Shown here: piece after piece, positions 31,046 to 36,147 of the stretch | How positions within the stretch are numbered: position 1 is the stretch's first letter | How the letters are laid out: every line of letters starts with the position of its first letter | From: CAYMQB01 sp964392665 | GTDB lineage: Bacteria; Hydrothermota; E44-bin80 | Length of the DNA: 36,147 nucleotides | Assembly: GCA_964392665.1 (NCBI GenBank) | Contig: CAYMQB010000030.1 | Coordinates: forward strand, 1-36,147 | Direction of reading: 5' to 3' | The notes under the pieces: model-generated | Told to the model about the DNA's origin: nothing | Databases searched by the model: none | What the model saw: only the letters and a program-made list of their open reading frames with translations | Made by a program: the position numbers and the translations under genes

Positions 31046-32381
31046 AAGGGAACGAATTCTTGTTGTGGATGATGCTCCTGATACACTTGAGTTACTTCAT
31101 CGAAACCTGAAATCCCAGGGGCATCAGGTCTTCACAGCTTCGAGTGTCGCCGAGGCAATCAGGATCCTCGAGGCAACACCGACAGATCTTGTTATAACAG
31201 ACCTAAAAATGCCGGGTGTAAGTGGTCTTGATCTCATCCGTCATGTTCGGGAAAACTATGAAAATACAGAGGTTATGATGATTACAGGCTATGCATCTAT
31301 AGAAGGGGCAGTAGAAGCGGTTAAAACCGGTGCTGAAGAATATTTAGCTAAACCTTTTACAGATGAAGAGCTCTTTTCTGCGGTCAACCGAGCAATTAGA
31401 AAACTTCATATTCGTAGAGCCGGGAAACCAAGTCCACTCAAGAAATTCCCCCCTCCACATGGTCTCATTGGAGAATCCGAGGCTTTACAAAAAGTTTTTA
31501 AAACCATAGCCAAGACAGCAGCAACTTCTGCAACGGTTCTCATTAATGGCGAAAGCGGAACAGGGAAAGAGCTTGTAGCTCGGGCAATCCATTACACCAG
31601 CCCAAGAGCCTCAGCTCCATTCGTGCCTGTAAACTGTGGTGGGATTCCGGAGGGACTACTCGAAAGTGAGCTTTTTGGATTTGTGAAGGGAGCCTTTACA
31701 GGAGCTACAGAATCCCGTTCAGGTTTCTTTCAAACGGCTGATGGTGGAACAATCTTTCTTGACGAAATCAGCGAAACAAGCCTTGCTATGCAGGTAAAAC
31801 TGCTCAGGGTGTTTGAGGATAAAAAAGTGTGCATGATAGGATCCCGAAGTGCAAGGAAAGTAGATGTAAGAATACTGGCTGCCACCAATAAGGACTTACT
31901 CAGTTTGGTGCATAAGGGTATTTTCCGTGAAGACCTTTACTACCGGCTCAATGTTATTACTATTGATATTCCTTCTTTGAGAGAGAGAGGAAATGATATT
32001 TTACTTTTGACCAATCATTTTGCAAAAAAGTTTGCCAAAGAATTTGACAAGCTTAAACCACGTTTTTCTGATAAAGCGCTGCAGGTTTTAAAAAACTACT
32101 ACTGGCCCGGAAACGTGAGAGAACTGCAGAATGTCATCCAGCGGCTTGTAGTGATGACAGAAGGAGACATTATTGATGTCCCAGACTTACCATCGCTTAT
32201 GCGTTTCTCAGCTCTGCGTGGCACAGGATTTAATCGCACCTTAGCTGAAATAGAAGCTAAATACATTAATAATGTCCTGTCGAGCCTAAATGGAAATAAA
32301 ACACGTGCTGCTGAAATACTTGGGATTGATCGCAAAACATTGCGTGAGAAGCTGAAAAAAGTCAAAAAACTTCCTTCATAA
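31020..32381 (+). CDS. NtrC-family response regulator (sigma-54 activator)
   Basis: This 453-residue protein has a receiver (about 10-125; acidic VVDDAP, acceptor Asp in VITDLKMPG, Lys in YLAKPF), a sigma-54 AAA+ domain (Walker A GESGTGKE, GAFTGA loop in GFVKGAFTGATES, Walker B TIFLDEISE) and a Fis-type HTH (NKTRAAEILGIDRKTLRE). All elements for activating RpoN are present. The start overlaps the kinase gene; an ATG nine bases on is an alternative. The sigma-54 promoter 225 bases downstream, before gdhA, is a probable target. Confidence 0.92.
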   Translation: MRKMVLRSKRERILVVDDAPDTLELLHRNLKSQGHQVFTASSVAEAIRILEATPTDLVITDLKMPGVSGLDLIRHVRENYENTEVMMITGYASIEGAVEAVKTGAEEYLAKPFTDEELFSAVNRAIRKLHIRRAGKPSPLKKFPPPHGLIGESEALQKVFKTIAKTAATSATVLINGESGTGKELVARAIHYTSPRASAPFVPVNCGGIPEGLLESELFGFVKGAFTGATESRSGFFQTADGGTIFLDEISETSLAMQVKLLRVFEDKKVCMIGSRSARKVDVRILAATNKDLLSLVHKGIFREDLYYRLNVITIDIPSLRERGNDILLLTNHFAKKFAKEFDKLKPRFSDKALQVLKNYYWPGNVRELQNVIQRLVVMTEGDIIDVPDLPSLMRFSALRGTGFNRTLAEIEAKYINNVLSSLNGNKTRAAEILGIDRKTLREKLKKVKKLPS

Positions 32382-32417
32382 TTTCCTTTTCCATTTTCTT
32401 AATAGTTATTTTTTGAT

Positions 32418-32432
32418 GGGGAGTTTCTCCCC
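32418..32432. other. GC-rich hairpin after the NtrC-type gene
   Basis: GGGGAG-TTT-CTCCCC is a perfect 6-bp stem, preceded by a T-run and not followed by one on the plus strand. It may end or protect the kinase-regulator transcript. The rest of the 273-base gap holds the gdhA promoter region. Confidence 0.4.
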
Positions 32433-32554
32433 TGTGGGACAGATTTCCTCGAGTTTGTTACATATTTTTAGGTTTTTAGGAACTAAAAGAGAAAAAGCGG
32501 TAGCAACACCCTTGTCCGCTAAGTTCCAATTTAACATTTTGTTAGTCACCAAAA

Positions 32555-32601
32555 TGCGAGTTTCAAACCCGTAAAAGATGCGAACTTGGGATAGTTGCGA
32601 G
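32555..32601. promoter_or_regulatory. possible activator sites upstream of gdhA
   Basis: TGCGAG/TGCGAA occurs three times (32555, 32579, 32596). The first is part of an imperfect palindrome CGAGTTTCAAACCCG (32557-32571, one mismatch). These lie only 30-75 bases before the predicted transcript start, closer than usual for an enhancer. Confidence 0.3.
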
Positions 32602-32605
32602 TTAT

Positions 32606-32621
32606 TGGCACGAAAATTGCC
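32606..32621 (+). promoter_or_regulatory. sigma-54 (-24/-12) promoter of gdhA
   Basis: TGGCACGAAAATTGCC is a full match to TGGCACG-N4-TTGC. Transcription should start near 32631, 24 bases before the ATG at 32655, leaving room for the AAAGGAGG ribosome site. Confidence 0.88.
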
Positions 32622-32654
32622 CGATACAATAGTAAATGAAAGGAGGTATGTAGA

Positions 32655-34187
32655 ATGGCTGATATTAAAAGAAGAAGGAAGTCAACCTTAAAGAAGAAGG
32701 AAAAGATAGGTAAGAAGGTTGTTATATCGAAGGTACGAAAGGAAAAAGAATGGAAATTGCTCTATGCGAAAAAGGAGAGAGAGAAGGCTACAGAAGAGTA
32801 TAAGGGCTTATGTGTGAATTGTGCAAAGCGTAAAACCTGTACCATTGAAAAACCTGAGGGGGGTATCTGGCGTTGTGAGGAGTATGTCCAGGAAGTAACC
32901 GTTATGGCAAAACCCGAAAGGAAAGAGAAAAAACCTAATCTCTATCAGAATGTGAAAAAACAATTTGACAAGGCAACTAAGATAATGGGACTCGATCCCG
33001 ATATCTGCAAAATCCTCTCGATGACAACCAATGAGATATTGGTCAATTTTCCAGTAAAAATGGACAGTGGGAGAATTGAAATGTTCACAGGTTACCGTGT
33101 GCAGCACAATAATGTGTTGGGTCCTTACAAAGGAGGTCTCCGTTTTCATCCTTCCGTTGACCTCAATGAAGTAAGGTCTCTTGCTACCTGGATGACCTGG
33201 AAATCAGCAATAATTGACATACCATTGGGAGGTGCAAAGGGTGGTATCCAGATAGATCCCTCAAACTATACAGAAACGGAAATGGAACGCATTACCCGTC
33301 GTTTCACCTTTGCCTTGGGTAACAATATCGGTCCTGATTATGACATTCCAGCTCCGGATGTAAACACAAATGCCCAAATAATGGCGTGGATTCTTGACAC
33401 ATACCTGTTGACTTTGCCACCCAATCAGCGTCAATGTGGTATTGCTGTTGTTACGGGAAAGCCCATCGACTTGGGTGGAAGCTTGGGACGTGATAAAGCA
33501 ACAGGTCAAGGAATTGTTTTTTCAATTGAAGAGTGGGCACGAGATAAAAAGTTCAACTTAAAAGGTTGCACATACTTCGTTCAGGGATTTGGGAATGTTG
33601 GTTCCTGGACAGCTCGCTTAATGAAACCTCACGGTTCGAAGCTTACAGCGGTTGAGGACGTTAGTGGAGCGATTTACAACTCAAAGGGTATAGATCCGGA
33701 GGAGCTCGTTGACTATGCCGCGTCACACAATAACCTTGTATCCGGTTATCCAAAGGCGAAGTCAATAGACCACGAAACTTTTATGAAAACCAATGCTGAT
33801 TTATTTATTCCTTCCGCACTCGAAAATCAGATTACAGCTAAAACTGCGCCGTTATTAAACGTGAAGCTCGTTGCGGAAGGAGCTAATGGTCCAACAAATC
33901 CAGATGGAGATGCGATTCTTCAAAGCGAAGGAATTGATGTGATTCCTGACATCCTATGCAATGCTGGTGGTGTGATAGTCAGCTACTTCGAATGGTTACA
34001 GAACAAGCGAAACGAATCCTGGGATCTCGACGAGGTAGACATCAAACTACACAAGAAGATTGTTGAAGCCCATAAAAGGGTTAGAGATACGGTCAAGAAG
34101 TATGAAACGGATTGGCGCACCGCTGCCTATATTGTCGCACTCTCACGTCTCGAGAAGGTTTATAAAGAACGCGGAATATTTCCATAG
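32655..34187 (+). CDS. gdhA: glutamate dehydrogenase with Cys4 N-terminal extension
   Basis: Residues about 92-510 are a hexameric-type Glu/Leu/Phe/Val dehydrogenase: GGLRFHPSVDLNEVR, the catalytic-Lys loop PLGGAKGGI, PAPDVNTN and the NAD(P) fold FVQGFGNVGSWTA. It interconverts glutamate and 2-oxoglutarate plus ammonia. The family is normally about 415-450 residues; here about 85 extra residues precede it: a Lys/Arg-rich stretch (1-45), then C53, C56, C62 and C74 in LCVNCAKRKTC and PEGGIWRCEEY, a probable metal-binding module. The extension is real, since the sigma-54 promoter and AAAGGAGG precede the first ATG and the internal Met84 has no ribosome site. Nitrogen-responsive control by the adjacent NtrC-type proteins is likely. 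Confidence 0.93.
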   Translation: MADIKRRRKSTLKKKEKIGKKVVISKVRKEKEWKLLYAKKEREKATEEYKGLCVNCAKRKTCTIEKPEGGIWRCEEYVQEVTVMAKPERKEKKPNLYQNVKKQFDKATKIMGLDPDICKILSMTTNEILVNFPVKMDSGRIEMFTGYRVQHNNVLGPYKGGLRFHPSVDLNEVRSLATWMTWKSAIIDIPLGGAKGGIQIDPSNYTETEMERITRRFTFALGNNIGPDYDIPAPDVNTNAQIMAWILDTYLLTLPPNQRQCGIAVVTGKPIDLGGSLGRDKATGQGIVFSIEEWARDKKFNLKGCTYFVQGFGNVGSWTARLMKPHGSKLTAVEDVSGAIYNSKGIDPEELVDYAASHNNLVSGYPKAKSIDHETFMKTNADLFIPSALENQITAKTAPLLNVKLVAEGANGPTNPDGDAILQSEGIDVIPDILCNAGGVIVSYFEWLQNKRNESWDLDEVDIKLHKKIVEAHKRVRDTVKKYETDWRTAAYIVALSRLEKVYKERGIFP

Positions 34188-34289
34188 TATGCTAAGTAAA
34201 AAATTTTAGAATTTAATTACAGATAAATAATTAGTGAGCCCTGCGAAATAAGGTTATTACGCAAACATCATACTATTTCATGGGGTGAA

Positions 34290-34360
34290 TCCCGTCATTG
34301 TGAGTCCTGAACCAAAGTTGAGTCTGTCCTGAGTCCTTTGACCTTGCTCAGGTAAATTCC
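34290..34360. repeat. degenerate interspersed palindromic repeat
   Basis: CCTGAG (34328-34333) and CTCAGG (34347-34352) enclose TCCTTTGACCTTG, and just upstream is GTCATTGTGAGTCCTGAAC. The pattern resembles widespread CTCAGG-type intergenic REP elements. The remainder of the 319-base gap (34188-34506) holds a promoter and AT-rich DNA. Confidence 0.4.
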
Positions 34361-34374
34361 AATTTACTTTTTTC

Positions 34375-34403
34375 TTGACTTTTAAAATATCTTACTGTAT
34401 AAA
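34375..34403 (+). promoter_or_regulatory. sigma-70-type promoter for the second NtrC-type gene
   Basis: TTGACT (34375-34380), a 17-base spacer and TATAAA (34398-34403), each five of six, precede the regulator gene at 34507. The leader is about 97 bases. Confidence 0.65.
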
Positions 34404-34506
34404 TTTTAAGCAATTATGGATTGTGAATGTGAATAGTACAACAATACGAAGACTAAATTGAGTTACTGAAAACAAAAAAGCAAGCCATTATAAACCAAGG
34501 GCAAGA

Positions 34507-35883
34507 ATGATTAAAGAACCTTCCATATTGATTGTTGACGATGAAAAAATAATAAGAAAGACGCTTTCATTTTGGTTAAAAATGGAAGGATATCATACGG
34601 AAACTGCAACTTCAGCAGAGGAAGCCCTTGAAAAGTGTGAAACTCGTAAGTTCAATATTGCAATTATCGATCTGAAACTTCCTAAGATGGATGGCATCTG
34701 GCTACTCGAGAAATTCAATAAGAGAAAATCCAAAATTCCTGTTATCATGGTTACGGATCACCCATCAATTGAGACAGCTGTTCAGTCTATAAAAAAGGGA
34801 GCTTGTGATTATCTCGCTAAACCACTTAATTTAGAGGAACTCGCTTTAATTATAGAAAAGATCATTGAAAGACAGACCTTGATTGATGAAAATATTCTGC
34901 TTCGTAAGCAATTGAATGACAAGTATGGTCTAAAGAATATAATAGGAAAAAGCTTAGCGATGAAACGCATTTTGGAACTAGTTGAGAATGTTGCAGATAT
35001 TGATTCAACAATACTCATACATGGAGAAAGTGGAACAGGAAAAGAGATTATTGCAAAAGCCATACATCAGAGCGGATTGCGAAAAGATGGTCCATTTATA
35101 ACTGTAAACTGTGCTGCTATACCAGAGAACCTTCTTGAGAGTGAGTTATTTGGACATGAAAAAGGAGCATTTACCGGTGCAGTAAATTCAAAGAAGGGAA
35201 GATTCGAACTCGCAAACGAAGGGACACTTTATCTTGATGAGATTGCAGAGATGAATCTTAACACCCAGGTTGATTTACTGAGGGTTCTACAGGAAAGAGA
35301 ATTTAGAAGGGTGGGTGGCTCAAAATTACTCAAACTGGATGTAAGGGTTATCGCTTCGAGCAATAGGGATATTGAGAAAGAAATAGAATGTGGTAATTTC
35401 AGGCAGGATTTATATTATAGACTGAATGTAATCCCCATAGATTTACCACCCTTACGGGAAAGGAAAGAAGATATTCCACGCCTCGTGCATTATTTTATAA
35501 ATAAGTATAAGAAAAAAACAAAAAGAGAAATTAAGGGTGTAACAAAAGAAACGAGTACTCTTCTAATTAACTACTATTGGCCTGGAAACGTGAGAGAACT
35601 TGAGAATACAATAGAAAGAGGGATTGTGCTTGGCAGCGGAGACTTTATAAACACAGATAATCTTCCTCTTAGAATCAGAGAATTTGCCAAAGAAAGAACA
35701 GAAATATGTTATCCCCTTAACAAATCGCTTGATGATATTGAAAAAGAATATATTAAGAATGTTCTTTTAGGTACAAAATGGAATATTACTCAATCCGCAG
35801 GGCTCTTGAAAATTAATAGAATGACCCTATATAACAAAATAAAAAAATACAAATTAGTAAGAAAGAGTCCTAAAAGTGTATAA
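34507..35883 (+). CDS. second NtrC-family response regulator (sigma-54 activator)
   Basis: This 458-residue protein has a receiver (acidic IVDDEK, acceptor Asp in IIDLKLPKMDG, Lys in YLAKPL), an AAA+ domain with GESGTGKE, the GAFTGA loop in GHEKGAFTGAVNS, Walker B TLYLDEIAE, and a Fis-type HTH (WNITQSAGLLKINRMTLYNKI). It is complete and distinct from the regulator at 31020. Its cognate kinase is not adjacent upstream and may lie beyond the right edge. It has its own sigma-70 promoter and is followed by a sigma-54 promoter at 36042, its likely target. Confidence 0.92.
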   Translation: MIKEPSILIVDDEKIIRKTLSFWLKMEGYHTETATSAEEALEKCETRKFNIAIIDLKLPKMDGIWLLEKFNKRKSKIPVIMVTDHPSIETAVQSIKKGACDYLAKPLNLEELALIIEKIIERQTLIDENILLRKQLNDKYGLKNIIGKSLAMKRILELVENVADIDSTILIHGESGTGKEIIAKAIHQSGLRKDGPFITVNCAAIPENLLESELFGHEKGAFTGAVNSKKGRFELANEGTLYLDEIAEMNLNTQVDLLRVLQEREFRRVGGSKLLKLDVRVIASSNRDIEKEIECGNFRQDLYYRLNVIPIDLPPLRERKEDIPRLVHYFINKYKKKTKREIKGVTKETSTLLINYYWPGNVRELENTIERGIVLGSGDFINTDNLPLRIREFAKERTEICYPLNKSLDDIEKEYIKNVLLGTKWNITQSAGLLKINRMTLYNKIKKYKLVRKSPKSV

Positions 35884-35950
35884 TAATTAATCAGTATAAT
35901 TTTTATACATAAACCTTTCTAATTGAATTATAAGACTTATCCTCTATTCT

Positions 35951-35998
35951 GTCTATTTTTTAGACGTTTATCATTTTAAACTGGAATCACCAATTCCA
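35951..35998. promoter_or_regulatory. candidate activator sites before the right-edge promoter
   Basis: Two perfect inverted repeats occur: GTCTA-TTTTT-TAGAC (35951-35965) and TGGAAT-CACCA-ATTCCA (35982-35998). Their centres are about 110 and 78 bases before the predicted start of the sigma-54 promoter, suitable for activator binding. The first could alternatively be part of a weak terminator for the regulator gene. Confidence 0.4.
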
Positions 35999-36041
35999 AT
36001 TAAGTGTCTACATTATAGCAACTTACTGAACCTAATTATCT

Positions 36042-36057
36042 TGGCACACTTCTTGCT
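36042..36057 (+). promoter_or_regulatory. sigma-54 (-24/-12) promoter at right edge
   Basis: TGGCACACTTCTTGCT matches the RpoN consensus at all core positions. A transcript would start near 36068 and run off the window. Confidence 0.85.
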
Positions 36058-36091
36058 GTTAAAAAAATTGAAGAAGTTGCAGTGGCAAAGA

Positions 36092-36147
36092 ATGTGTCAT
36101 TGCGGGCATAAAGGTCATAGAATGTTGTTGACAAAATACATAATATA
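36092..36147 (+). CDS. truncated Cys/His-rich reading frame at right edge
   Basis: An ATG 24 bases after the predicted sigma-54 start opens a frame that runs to the end of the window without a stop. It encodes MCHCGHKGHRMLLTKYI, so the start is rich in Cys and His. The same 24-base leader length is seen at the other two sigma-54 promoters here. Only 18 codons are visible and the ribosome site is weak, so the call is tentative and no function can be assigned. Confidence 0.35.
   Translation, partial: MCHCGHKGHRMLLTKYII

Noticed and set aside
35894..35908. Terminator of the second NtrC-type gene (GTATAA-TTT-TTATAC)
   Set aside because: The 6-bp stem has one G-C pair, and a T-run does not follow; stability is too low to support a call.
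1..36147. tRNA or rRNA genes and insertion sequences
   Set aside because: No cloverleaf-compatible segment, rRNA-like stretch, transposase frame or long terminal inverted repeat was found by reading both strands; a dedicated scan (tRNAscan, Infernal) would be needed for certainty.

Overview
The window is AT-rich, gene-dense bacterial DNA with short spacers, many coupled or overlapping genes and frequent GTG/TTG starts. I found no rRNA, tRNA, transposase, phage gene or CRISPR array. The gene content suggests a free-living anaerobe: stand-alone ferredoxins, Mrp/CooC-type ATPases with built-in ferredoxin domains, NifX/MTH1175-like and DUF5320 proteins, DsrE/TusA sulfur carriers, and PAS-type sigma-54 activators. 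A PorX-type (receiver plus PglZ) regulator beside a histidine kinase with a Bacteroidetes-style H-box points to the FCB superphylum or a neighbouring candidate phylum (Cloacimonadota/WOR-3-like). That placement is inference; no taxonomic marker gene is present.

Layout. (1) 1-1460: purD on the minus strand, divergent from the next block. (2) 1772-8924: a cell-envelope and signalling operon: divergent GT9-like glycosyltransferase, MsbA-like lipid ABC exporter, GAF-GAF-GGDEF diguanylate cyclase, membrane histidine kinase, and PorX-like response regulator. (3) 9002-12106: guaA and purF on the minus strand. (4) 12298-13828: archease and an exported GHL10/DUF187 protein. (5) 13849-15555 (minus): an enhancer-binding protein with two Cys-bearing PAS domains, divergent from a textbook -24/-12 promoter at 15698. 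(6) 15748-22622: an island of DUF5320 proteins, a NifX-like protein, Mrp ATPase, a zinc-ribbon protein, ferredoxin, metallo-beta-lactamase, thioredoxin, and two CooC/MinD ATPases around an unknown membrane protein. (7) 22651-27956: YggS, a TrmO-OsmC fusion, then a sulfur-relay run (DsrE2-like, TusA, DsrE, DsrF, DsrH, lipoate ligase, DUF1858, NifU/IscU scaffold). (8) 28028-29185: aminotransferase. (9) 29276-36147: a GAF histidine kinase with its NtrC-type regulator, a -24/-12 promoter driving a glutamate dehydrogenase with an unusual Cys4 N-terminal extension, a second NtrC-type regulator, and another -24/-12 promoter at the right edge before a truncated reading frame.

How the parts may work together. 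Three sigma-54 activators and three near-perfect sigma-54 promoters lie in about 20 kb, so much of the right half is probably controlled by sensed signals acting through RpoN. Regions 6 and 7 together look like a metal, Fe-S and persulfide handling module with no nitrogenase, no dissimilatory sulfite reductase and no Hdr subunits in view; its client enzyme is unknown. Small palindromic repeats of at least two families sit in the spacers of regions 6-9.
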